DNA of 60,000 bases, taken from contig OX485805.1 of assembly GCA_950295325.1 (NCBI GenBank), positions 4,528,501-4,588,500 on the forward strand, read 5' to 3'. The stretch comes from Polytrichum commune. Taxonomy: Eukaryota; Streptophyta; Polytrichopsida; Polytrichales; Polytrichaceae. The notes beneath the pieces were generated by a model that saw only the letters and a program-made list of their open reading frames with translations, did not search any database and was not told the DNA's origin. Shown here piece after piece: positions 46,801-57,788 of the stretch (positions are counted from its first letter, which is position 1; each line of letters begins with the position of its first letter). A program made the position numbers and the translations under genes.

Positions 46801-49800
46801 ATGGCATCCGGCGGGAAAGGAAGCTCGCCTTACGTGGGAGTGCAGAAGTCGAAGTCGAAGTCGGGCGGATATGCCGTGGAGACACGGCATTTTCTGTATC
46901 AGGGCGCGAAATACAAAAAATTCTTCCACCGCATCAAAGACGAAAGAAAAGCAGCCTTCATCTCGGACTTTGTCAATTACTTTAGTGGCAACAACGACAG
47001 CACACTTAATTTCGAGAACGGCCGGAAGGTTCTGGAGGAGCACGGGTCTCGCTTTCTGCTGGAGTTGGAGGAGTGGCTGGCCAGGTGCAAGTGGCCAGCC
47101 TTGAACCCAAAGCGCAGGAAGGAAGAGCTTCGGAAATGCTTCATTCACGAGGCCAAGAAGCTGTGGAACGAACACAAGGGCGAGATTTTGAAGGTCAGGT
47201 CCGTGCACTTTGTTAAGGTTTAAGAATCCGAGGTCGAATGTTGTTGTGAGTATTCCGAGTTCTATTCTTTTGTTCTCGAGTGAGCCTGCGGTGCAAAATC
47301 GGCCTTTTCCTAGTTTATGTGTAGGAAAGCTTTCTCCATGTTCAACTACAATAAACATCTGATTTAGTAAGGCATTAGAATTGATGCGCCATGTTAATTA
47401 GAGTGGTCTTCATGGCTTGTCATGTAGCACCCAGTGTCATATGACGCCCTCTCTAGTTGCTACCCAGTCGGCGTGGGTCGATGATAGATAGTGTCGGTCA
47501 CACTATATCACATGCTTAGTGTACCACACCGTACATGCGATTGTATGTGGCATTCAAATCAATGTGCCATGGGGAAGCATCAACATTCAAATTGATGTGC
47601 TATAGCATCAAGTATCCCATGCCAACTTAAGCGATTCACTATCTTCTTTAGCATTGACGTAAGTACAGTTACTAAATGTTGCGGACATACATTCACCATC
47701 TACTTAAGCGTCTGTTGATGAATCCACATTACTGTGGGCATGTGACAATTTTTCTGCCTCTCTGTTGATTGAGGCTGTCTCGCCGCTTTGCTGGCAATTT
47801 GACAAACAGTCGGCTGTGTGACGAGAGCTTTGAAATCCGTACCTAAAGCATTTCTGTAGTGCAGTCCAAGCCTGGCTCTTCTCAAAGACCAGATCGAGCA
47901 CCTGCTTTGGTCACCGCGATGGTGATTCTACACTGTGGAGGATACATTTTCAAGATTAGTGTGATCTTTTTTCTCTACTTATGAATGAGCTAAGGCATCT
48001 ATCTGGTGCCTGCACAATTCTGGCCCTCCCCAATCCATTGGGTTTCGTGTTCAATTGATGGATCGAATGAGACAGAATTGTAAGTAGACATTTGACATTC
48101 AGTGGAGGTAGGCCTTAGCCATTCAATCATGTGAACAGCCTATTGGATGGATATGGTCCTTCATATATATTTGATCTCTACACAAACAGGTTATTTTAGT
48201 TTCTAAATACCTTGGAGAGATGGAGCTGATTTTGAGAACGACTTACCCAATTGACTGGTAGTCTCAAGTTTTATATCTACTTCTTTAACTAGTTTAGCCA
48301 GGATTTGGAATTGATTGATTTAGGCAGGATTTAGACTACTCATCGGAGATGATTCTGACAATAAATAAGGGAAGATATGATGCCTACTGATCACTGTTTG
48401 TTTGTGTTGAAATACAGGATCACATTCGACCATCACAGGAGGGAAGCAAGAATGATGTAGTGGAGCAACTCAACCATGGACATGAAGACTCTGTACAGAA
48501 ACAGGTTATTCTAGTTTGTAAAAACTTTGGAGAGATTGAGCTGATTATGAGAATGACTTACCCTGTTGATTGGTAGTCTCGAATTTATGTCTTGTTTAGC
48601 CAGGGTTTAGACTTGATTGATTTAGCCAGGATTTGGACTACTCGTTGGAGATGATTCTGCTAGACAGTTAAGAAGGGAAGATTTGATCCCTACTGATCTC
48701 TGTTTGTTTGTGTTGAAATACAGGATCATATTCGATCACTCCACAACGGAAGCAGCAACATTACATTGGAACAACTCAACCATGGATGTGAAAATCGTCT
48801 TGCAGGTGAGGGTTGTCCATGTTTTGAAATGCTTTCTTATCATAATGTGTTTTGTTTAAACATGTGCAAGATTAAAATGTCATGTTTGAAAAACTATACT
48901 CAATCACTTAATTCTTCTGGTTAGGGTTGGTTGTTGAGAACTGGGTGGGAAAGGTGTAAAGGCATACTCAATGCACTCGCAAGGATGGTCATGTTTATTT
49001 GTGGTGTTGTTTACTTTACTCTCCAATAAAATACAAGGTTTATTGGAGGTGGAGTAGATCATTTGGAACCAATATAATATTGCAATATTCATGTGGTGGC
49101 TAAAATCCAGTAGTGTTGTTAGTACTCTTAAGGTTTACACTGTTGACGTGACTTGTGGGAGATTAATGTTACCTAGTTTGCAGGTTCAACTTTTAGTATC
49201 CACTAAACTCCTGTGTATATGAGTGAACTCTTTAAAGGGTCATACGTGATAATGGGGTATTTCCTAGAGGGCCATGAAGAAATACGCATCTTCATGGGAT
49301 ATTCCACATATTTTGTGGATGTTCTTAGAAATTTCCTAAGTTTTTTTGATAATTTAATAATTTGTACTTAGAAACTTTTAAATGAGACCTTATATTTATT
49401 GCACCACATTTTCTAGGGGAATGCCTGTTAACCTCCCCCCCCCCCCTCTGCCCTTGGGATACATGATACATGACGATTTGTATGAACTCCCAAACAAGCA
49501 TCAATATAATTTTTGTTTGGTCCAGGATATTGGGTCTATACTTAGCACGAACTAATCAAAAAGATGAAAGTAAAAGTAAAGTCAGATGTGATAAGGGTGA
49601 TAGACTAGATATACGTGGTGTGTGTTTAAGTCTAGGTGATTTATAGGAGATCAAATCTTCCTGTAATACAAGTTACATACATTTTTGCTTCAATTTGAAT
49701 GATGCATATGATAAATGAACTAATTTTAGATAAGGTCAAATTTGACATTCAAGCTAAAACATTAATAAGTAATCTTCAATCCCGTGGCATATGACACCTA

Positions 49801-52464
49801 GAGGCCCAAAATGGGCCTTTCGGACCTTTAAGGGTTAATGTTGCTCATGCTTAGCTTGGATGTGTGCTTGACAGGAGAATGCAGCATGACAAAGCAAACT
49901 GAAGAACATGTAAGCAACATGACAAAGCAAACTGAAGAACATGTAAGCAACATGACAAAGCATATTGAAGAACATGTAAGCAACACTGACCACCAAGTTA
50001 GCAATCACATTTATTTTGCTGTAGGTGGTGAGGCAACGGGTGTTGCCATGGGGTTGTTGATGGTGGGACTGGAAGTGCAAAGACAGGCGAGATGAACTGC
50101 TTTGGCTTTGTCACAGAAACTAAAACCCTCTGTGAAACCAAAACCCTTGATCCACTCATAGTCCATATCAACCTGCATTCACAAAGTATTTCTAATGAAT
50201 TGACCATTTACGTGCTGGATATTGGATGTAGGGAGGCTCGCCAAAGTTTGATGTTGATGTTGAGTTACCCGCCCAACCTCATGAAGAACCTGTGCTGGAG
50301 AAAAAGCTTCCAGTACCACCTTCATTGGAGAAGGATCCACAGAGTTCTTGTTCTCAAACCCAAGAAGATCCAAATGAAGGTACTGTGTAATTATATGTAC
50401 CAACTTTAGAGAGACAACACACTAGTTCTACTGATGTGATGATGTTTACGAAAGGGTTAATCTACTGGAATATCGCTCATGCTTAGCTTGGATGTGTGCT
50501 TGACAGGAGAATGCAGCATGACAAAGCAAACTGAAGAACATGTAAGCAACATGACAAAGCATATTGAAGAACATGTAAGCAACACTGACCACCAAGTTAG
50601 CAATCACATTTATTTTGCTGTAGGTGGTGAGGCAACGGGTGTTGCCATGGGGTTGTTGATGGTGGGACTGGAAGTGCAAAGACAGGCAAGATGAACTGCT
50701 TTGGCTTTGTCACAGAAACTAAAACCCTCTGTGAAACCAAACCCCTTGATCCACTCATACTCCATATCAACCTGCATTCACAAAGTATTTCTAATGAATT
50801 GACCATTTACGTGCTGGATATTGGATGTAGGCAGGCTTGCCAAAGTTTGATGTTGATGTGGGGTTACTCGCCCAACCTCTTGGAGAACCTGTGCTGAACC
50901 TTTCAGTACCACCTTCATTGGAGAAGGATCCACAGAGTTCTTGTTCTCAAACCCAAGAAGATCCAAATGAAGGTACTGTGTAATTATATGTACCAACTTT
51001 AGAGAGACAACACACTAGTTCTACTGATGTGATGATGTTTACTAAAGCCTTCAAAAAGAAGATTCAACAAATTAGGCGTTTGAGAATAACTGGCCATTTG
51101 AGAAATATAATTATCCTTGGAGGAGCAAAGTCTTAAAAATCTATGATATCGACTAATTACTCCTACATACTTCGTTGTATCTTATATAGCAGTTGTGATT
51201 GATATAGCAGTAGTGATTGATATAGTAGTTGTGATTTGAGGCATTGGAAATGTTAATGTTGGCGTATGCAGGAACATAGTGTTATTAAAGATATAAAGCA
51301 GCAGTACTTTATTAGATTGAGAGATGTTAAGCACTAAGAAATTGCAAGAAACTCCATTATAAGTGACAAAAGTTTAGGATAAATCACTCCTGCCAATGAA
51401 CTTGTTGATGGACATAAATAGTATTTCAGTAGATTGACAGGTCATACTAAATGTAATATACTTTGTCAAACTTGGAGAAATGGGTAAAAGTTGGATACAT
51501 AATAACCGTTTGTGTTAGTTTTTACTTGGTTGTTGTTGTCTCAGGAATTGATGCCAGAGGCCAAAAGACTGAACAAAACCAGGTGAACAATCTACTCAAT
51601 GCTATGTATTTTAAGATCACTTTTCTTGATACCAGGCTAACTTGCTTAAGATGCTTGTTATACCTTGAATTAAGTACCTGACATCCTACTTTAGTCTTGG
51701 TTTAAGAAATTGTACTCAATCTCAAAACTGCTAGACACAGTGGTTTGTTAAAATTCTCCCAACTCATGCTTGTATTCTGGTAGCCAAAATTGCATCCTTT
51801 TAAGTTTTCGCTGCACAAATTGCTCATGCCTTGCAGGAGAATAAGATGGAGATCCGACGTGATGGGTACAAGAAGTATTTGGAAATTTCCGACAAATTTC
51901 TAAAATCTGAATGTACGTGCCAGTGGACATGGTGTGGTCAATATGGGGGACACAATTTGGTATTAGCTCAAAGTTGCCAGGACTCACATATTTCTTTGTG
52001 ACTTGAGAGGGTAATTCATTTTCTCTGTTTCTCTTGGTATCTGACCTCTTTTATCAACGCATGGGTTGATTGGTGATTCTCTCAGGTTCTGAAGACGATG
52101 TCCTCAATTATCTGGTGCAAACTGACTCTACTCGCACAGCTTTACTGAGTGTGCCTCCACAGACCCAGTGTGCCCTATATGAGGAAATTTCGGATGCAAT
52201 AAATGATGTTATTTGCTCGGAATGTACGTATGTCAGACAATGTCCTGAGTTTTGATTGCCCATGTATTTGTAAATGAGGACGCAGACCTTATTTCACTTT
52301 CTGCTAGAAATTGTAAATTTGTGTTTTCATTTGTAATAGGGAGCTACTAATTAGTTCCATGTCCATGGGCGACTCTGTCAGGTATACCAAAAGGAATATT
52401 GGATAAATACCGGGCAGAAACTGAGCCCATACTCAAGCAATGCAGGGCCAATTGGCATGAGTGA
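46801..52464 (+). CDS. Uncharacterised 11-exon gene with duplicated exon modules
   Basis: Proposed exons: 46801-47193, 48418-48504, 48724-48805, 49875-49996, 50232-50379, 50507-50595, 50831-50972, 51545-51582, 51837-51912, 52086-52223, 52382-52464. All borders are GT-AG and every phase agrees, giving 465 residues ending ILKQCRANWHE and TGA. An alternative exon 1 donor at 47218 adds 8 residues. Residues 1-131 form a basic, helix-rich domain (YQGAKYKKFFHRIKDERKAA, then ELEEWLARCKWPALNPKRRK). The middle is acidic/polar and low-complexity, with 11-residue repeats MTKQTEEHVSN (three units in exon 4, two in exon 6). Exons 4+5 and 6+7 are tandem duplicates, and exons 2 and 3 are diverged duplicates. 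The C-terminal 90 residues look folded (SEDDVLNYLVQTDSTRTALL). I do not recognise the family. In-frame indels between duplicates (33 and 6 bp) argue that it is translated. Confidence 0.75.
48190..48805 (+). repeat. About 305-bp tandem duplication of intron plus exon
   Basis: 48190-48504 and 48505-48805 repeat the same order: GGTTATT-TAGTTT, TTGGAGAGAT-GAGCTGATT, TTAGCCAGG, then GTTTGTTTGTGTTGAAATAC, an AG acceptor and an exon starting GATCA(C/T)ATTCGA. It contains exons 2 and 3 of the 11-exon gene. Confidence 0.88.
49838..51045 (+). repeat. About 600-bp tandem duplication carrying two exons
   Basis: 49838-50455 and 50470-51045 are highly similar. Each holds an exon starting GAGAATGCAGCATGACAAAG and an exon ending CAAGAAGATCCAAATGAAG. 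They differ mainly by a 33-bp unit (three copies against two) and a 6-bp deletion, both multiples of three and both inside exons. Confidence 0.92.
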
Positions 52465-52909
52465 ATTAGCTCGTGATCAGTCAACGAGCTCGCTGTCCAG
52501 GTAAGGGACCTGACTGTTGTTCCAGTGCTCATTCACTCAGGTTTACTTGACACTGCATCAGTGAAGTCCTGATCAGAAGCATCTTGCTTCCAAGTGTGTG
52601 AAGCAGGTCAATTAAATACTCAATCGAGAGAGACCTTTAAGGTACACATGCCTTATTCAAATACTAGTCTTAAATGGTTTACATATTCAAGTCTGAAATG
52701 TGCATATCCAAAAGAATTTCAACTATTAAAGAATTTCTATGAGTAACACTCAAACCCTTAATGGTCCAAGGAGCTCAATGTACAAAGTATATACACAATT
52801 TCTACAAGCCCTTACCAAGTTCTAAATTCATTGTTTTTAATATTGTGTGAAAGAGAAAATTTAAGAAAAAAAACTGATATGTGACATTGATGATCAAAAT
52901 ATTTAATAC

Positions 52910-53125
52910 GTATTTGTATTCAAGGTCACCCAGATCATTTAGGTAGGCAGCCGATTTAGAAACTGCACTTAATAAAATTTCTTTTAAGCTAGGGTCACTT
53001 CTGACACAACCAGCTAAAAATGGACCATTTTGCCCAAACACATGTTTTTTTTGGAGCCTCTCAGACACTTTCGGGTTAATGAATTCAAAAGATTCTCCTC
53101 TTGGCTCCAAAATCCAGCTCAACTC
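52910..53125 (-). CDS. Exon-like segment on the minus strand, unidentified
   Basis: Read from 53125 down: ELSWILEPRGESFEFINPKV, then KKHVFGQNGPFLAGCVRSDP and a helical LLSAVSKSAAYLNDLGDLEY. It is preceded by a possible AG acceptor and followed by a possible GTATTA donor. The composition is clearly protein-like, but I do not recognise the family and no complete gene was assembled. It could be an exon of an antisense gene or a fragment brought in by a transposon. Confidence 0.4.
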
Positions 53126-53257
53126 CTATGTTCCTCATCTGAATTTGCTACTGTGTTCACGTAAATTTTTTGTTTGTTTTAGGATCCCTATACATGCCAT
53201 AAGCCAAGATCTTTAAATAATTATATTATAAACTCATCTAATTTAAAAACAGTGGTG

Positions 53258-53410
53258 CTTTTAAAAGAGCTTACAGACGTTGTCAACCTCTTCCACATCA
53301 CCCACAAATAAAACTGAAGCCAAACAACGGTGCAATGCCTTAGAAGTATGAGGTAAAATGCGCTCACAGAAAACAAATATGTTACAAGACAGTCCGGTAC
53401 ACCTTCTATC
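53258..53410 (-). CDS. Second exon-like segment on the minus strand, unidentified
   Basis: From about 53405 downward it reads RRCTGLSCNIFVFCERILPH, then SKALHRCLASVLFVGDVEEV and DNVCKLF before a stop. It lies upstream, in the minus sense, of the segment at 52910-53125 and may belong to the same gene. No phase-consistent join was found. Confidence 0.35.
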
Positions 53411-53671
53411 GTTTTTAGTGTCACTCATTATCTGGAAGTACGCAATGCTATGAAATCTTGCTATAGGTTTCATTTTTTGACCACGAAGGTCGAATAGGTT
53501 GTTTGGACATTATAGAACATACACTGCTTAATTACTATTAAATATCTACATTGTAAGTAAATAGCTATAGCACAATGGTACTCCAAATAGCAAGCGACAC
53601 TAAATATGATAAATGGTGTTTATTGCTATTTCTGATTTTTTTTCTTTTCCTTCAATTGATTCTGGTTACAG

Positions 53672-53764
53672 GAACGAAAGAAGCAGCCAAAGCTCAATTC
53701 CTACGCCGACAGCAAATGGAGTGGATTATACCACATGCGTCGTGCGCTAGCATATGATTGCTGA
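53672..53764 (+). CDS. Terminal exon-like segment, possible alternative 3' end of the 11-exon gene
   Basis: A strong polypyrimidine tract and TTACAG acceptor precede it. Two frames are open. The first (TGA at 53762-53764) reads ERKKQPKLNSYADSKWSGLY, then HMRRALAYDC. The second (TAG at 53748-53750) reads NERSSQSSIPTPTANGVDYT, then TCVVR, and is phase-compatible with a consensus GTAAGG donor at 52501. It may be an alternative last exon of the gene ending at 52464 or the last exon of an otherwise lost gene. Confidence 0.4.
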   Translation, partial: ERKKQPKLNSYADSKWSGLYHMRRALAYDC

Positions 53765-53769
53765 GAGAG

Positions 53770-56700
53770 AAACCAGAGCACTTTCACTTCTTCAACTTGT
53801 TAAGACTGCCCTCCTAAGTAATATACACTTCATATATGCCATTCTTCATTTTGGGGGAGATCAATATATTGAATACCAAGAATTTACTGCTGATGTTTTT
53901 GTATACCGCATTCTGATAATGTGGTGCAACACGGTACAGCATGTGGGAAACTTGTCACATTTCCTGAATCAGGGTTGATGACTTCCAATAGGGGGTCCTA
54001 ATGATAGATGGGCTTTGAAAGATTCGGGCACTAGAAGTGGAGGAGAAAACAATCTCCTCTCTGGAAGAAGACTTCTCCTTTTTGCACTTGAGGCATGTGG
54101 CTGTGGAATATTTTAATTTTGTAAGTTTGGTCTTTGCTAAAAACAATTTGGCGTAGGAGAAGGGTACTATTGTTTTACAATTTTGTGAGAACACTTGAAA
54201 TAGGAGTCCAATGATCCTTGGTGTTGCCTACCCAAGTTAACAACTGTCATCTTATCTAAATTCCCTACTAACTTTTGAAAACTAATAATTTCATCAACAC
54301 CAAAATATAAAGAGTTCTCTAATAAGAAACTAGACAACAATGATGCATGATGTTTAGCATGAAGATATTAGTGATAGTATATCACCCTTGTACAAGGCAA
54401 CATACCAGGCAGGAGGTTACCCTAACCCTAACCCTAACAATGTCCATTCTACACTAGTAACCCTAATTATCACTAAGTTCCCAATGGTAAGTGAAGTTCC
54501 CAAGTAGTTCCCAAGTGAAAATGGATGTATTTTAGATGTACATAACATAGATGAAAGGACTTTTAGCATTAACTACTCCTTTAATATGACAAATTGGAGA
54601 TTCTAAATATCGCATTATTGAATGTTGTAGTTGTATAAAAAGAGGGAGTTTTGAACTAAAAAGTTTGGTCGTGCAAAAATGTGTTGTAATATTGAGGGTG
54701 TCGTATTAATGAGGTTAAATTGTAGTGCTAATGAATCAAGTTTGCGTACGGAAACCAACATCAAGATGGATAGAGGAATAGGGGAACAACTATTGAAGGA
54801 TGAAAGGGGGCTAGTGACCTTAATTCCAGTAAATGTGAGGTTGTGTTGCTTTCTTTCTCCCAATATATAAGATAACATTTCCAATATTTTATTTTTAGGG
54901 CAAGTACTTTTGATCCCGAAAGAGAACTCGTTTTCACACCTTGGATAATTTGAGGAGAACAATCCTTTTAGTCATAATTGACAATCCATTGGAAAACAAC
55001 ATCAAGGGATTGTCATAACATTGCTCAGCTCCACCTCCCACTTCCCCTAGGCAAGAGAATCAATGTGGCCAAGGGTTAGGAATAAACATGTGATTCTCAA
55101 AAAATGATGGTCTAAGTTTTAGTCCCATGGCAAGGTCCCGATGGAACATGGTAACTCTTTTATTTAGAAAGGATGAGGGAGCACGGCGCTTAAAAATATT
55201 ATGGTAATGATGTGGCACCTCTTATGGGAAGTAGAAGTGATATGAATAGGTACCATGAACAAAGTAGAACTTGTTTTATTAGGGTTGTCGAGCACATTGT
55301 GTAAATTTTAAAAGACCAACAAGCATTACAAGCACTTTAGAGTTATCTAAAACCATGGATTTAGTCCCAAACTTGAGTTTTATGAGAATCAATATATAGT
55401 TGATCGTGTTTTCTTAATGCTTAAATTACCATACATAACGAGTGGTGTTGGGTTATTAAACTTACCAACTTTCTAGCTTGTCCTACTAGGATGGGTGGGC
55501 CAAGTCAGCCTTGCATAGGTTGATATGGGATCTAGAATAGCAGGATCCATTGCATACCCTATTGTAGATCCTAAAATTCTCAAAAAAATTGAGGTGGAAA
55601 AAGGAGGTCCCAAACTTTCACCCATACAATGACCTTTTAATAGGAAGTTTTCCCAAAGAAGGATCAAACCCACGGTTTTGTATCTCTTTAAGGGACATTA
55701 CGGATAACTGTAATTGCACCACAACTTGCTGAGTATATTTGCAATGATAACTCCTTGCAAAAGCTAGAACTTGTAACTTTTCCTCAACTATATTAAAAAG
55801 TAATTAATTGATAGACACATATACCCTCATCCAGACATTCAACTACAACAACAGGGACATCAAACCTCCCCCTATGAGCTTTTAGGGGGAGGCATATACA
55901 ACCTGGAACAACCCCTCATAATGTATTTTGAGATCTTTTGAACTTGTTTGAAAATTGTTGTCCGCCCCGCCCGACTTTGAAAAAAATATTACCCTTGCTT
56001 CTTGAAGGCCATTATCCCACAAATCCCATTATTGAGTGCACTATATTCGTTAATTTGGGACTTTTTCGGCATTTTGAGATAGTTACAAATATAAGAACAT
56101 GGATAAAAACACACAGATATTGGAGAATGTTGTAAGGTGCAAATACTTTGAAGCGGGTGTTCATATCAAGAACCCAATTAAGAGCTCATATCAAGATGGT
56201 TTAGGTAGGACGACCCAAACATTAGACCATGTTGTTGTGGTCCATATATTAATTTGAGACAAGAGAAAGTCTCAAATTAACGAATATAGTAAATAAACAA
56301 TTGATTGGGATTTCATTATGAAAGTGAAACCGTCAATAAATCATGTAATTAACTTGGAAGTCAAAAACTTCACAAAATCCTCATTGAGTTTATAATTTTT
56401 GTGACTTACCATTTGAAAGTGTCTTTGTAAATTTTAAACTGAAACTTAGATTAGTGTGTTGATTTAGTATGTATATTTTATAATTGTTTAGGTAATGCAT
56501 TCTACATTCACAAGTATACATGCGCATTCAAACTAATTCAGTGTGATAAATGTTATCAAGCCTAATTAACGGTAATTGAGTGCAAGGCCTAAGTTTTTAC
56601 ATGTATTCATACACATTTGAGCTAAATAAGCCTAATTAAGTGGAAGTAAGCATATTAAACCTAATTAAGCATAATGAAGCCTAAACAAGTGTAATTAAGC

Positions 56701-57160
56701 ACATCGATTATCATTTCTGAGTTTGTAACATAATTAATTCAAGATTTTTTTATTTAATTAAGCTTAAATACATTTAATCACACTTAATTAGTTTGTATGT
56801 ATATATTGAATACTTGTGAAAGTAATTGACATTACCTAAACTCTCGGGGGGTGCACTGTACTAAACATGTACGAGTATACGTGAGTGCACAGGAGGGGTG
56901 TTGATTTGGACCTTGCCGTATTACGTATACATATGGTATACATGTTATAATTTATAGTTACGTACATATATGGAAGGCCTTTAAAAAGTATACAATAATT
57001 GTACTTGTATGGTATTGTTACTATACTACATATCATAAGTTTTCATATTGGATGAAATTAGGATTAACTAGGATTAACGATTTTTGGTTAGCAACCTTAT
57101 AGGGAAGTATGAACCATGTACAAGGTGTCAAGGGAATATCGGGGAAAGAGGCAGTATTAG
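53770..57160. other. AT-rich spacer, no supported gene
   Basis: Contains the dispersed repeat 54205-54722, a CCTCCCCCTA/TAGGGGGAGG hairpin near 55864-55893 and a cluster of CCTAATTAAG motifs at 56555-56780. No protein-like ORF was found. Confidence 0.5.
54205..54722 (+). repeat. Dispersed repeat, inverted copy of 2221-2755
   Basis: Aligns in reverse with 2221-2755 over its whole length. It includes three CCCTAA units (about 54420-54438) where the other copy has one CCCTAA, so they are a local expansion and not a telomere. Confidence 0.7.
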
Positions 57161-57169
57161 GGTTTTGAA

Positions 57170-57385
57170 ATGATTCGTTCAGCTCAAAGTAACAAGGAGA
57201 TTGGTTTATGTTGGTATCAAAAAGGGTCTAACAACAAGTGGACATATGATCTTACTGATCATTTGATGGTAGACTTAGAGACAATAATTGCATTGGCTAC
57301 AATGACATATATTGGTGAATCAAATGTTTATGACTTACATCCGGGAGATACAAAAGTTTTCAACGACTTTGCTGATGAAAGTTAG
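57170..57385 (+). CDS. Small hypothetical ORF, 71 residues
   Basis: Reads MIRSAQSNKEIGLCWYQKGS, then NNKWTYDLTDHLMVDLETII and ends FNDFADES. Its composition is more protein-like than neighbouring chance ORFs and it sits in AT-rich sequence. No signal peptide, membrane segment or family motif is recognised. It may be a fragment of a larger gene or a chance ORF. Confidence 0.25.
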   Translation: MIRSAQSNKEIGLCWYQKGSNNKWTYDLTDHLMVDLETIIALATMTYIGESNVYDLHPGDTKVFNDFADES

Positions 57386-57788
57386 GATATTTTGTTATAC
57401 ATATTATAGGGGTTGATTATTGTTCAAAAGTATATTTGTATACTTATATTAATGACTATATATGAATGGATATTTTTTTGTGTATACATATTGTCACTTG
57501 TATATTTATTGTTGCAATTGTATGTATATTACTGTCGCGGCCCGCATTTTCTTAAAATCTTAAGAAACCTTGTTTTAAGTTTAAAGAATAGGTTTGAGCA
57601 AGGAAAACATAATAAGTAGAGTACTTTATAGATAGATTGTTAGGTAGGTTATTTAGGATTGAGAAGAAAAAACTAAAATCCTTAAAGTAGTTAAAAATAT
57701 CGAATTGAATTAGTGTTAGGAATTCCGTTTCGACTCGGAAACCTTCGAGCGAAGCAGACCGCACAGGCGACGGCGGGCCGCAACCACC

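Noticed and set aside
46679-47358. Other frames overlapping exon 1 of the 11-exon gene, including a 190-residue minus-strand ORF
   Set aside because: Shadow frames: the plus-strand frame from 46801 has the good start context and joins in phase to ten further exons.
53672-53764. Calling this exon a confident part of the 46801 gene
   Set aside because: Two frames are plausible and the required upstream donor is weak, so it is listed only as a possible alternative end.
54420-54438. CCCTAA triplet as an interstitial telomere
   Set aside because: Only three units, not the plant TTTAGGG type. The inverted partner repeat has a single unit at the same place, so it is a local expansion.
57532-57720. 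Annotating an LTR from TGTCGCGGCCCGC
   Set aside because: No second copy, no target duplication and no end could be found in the window.
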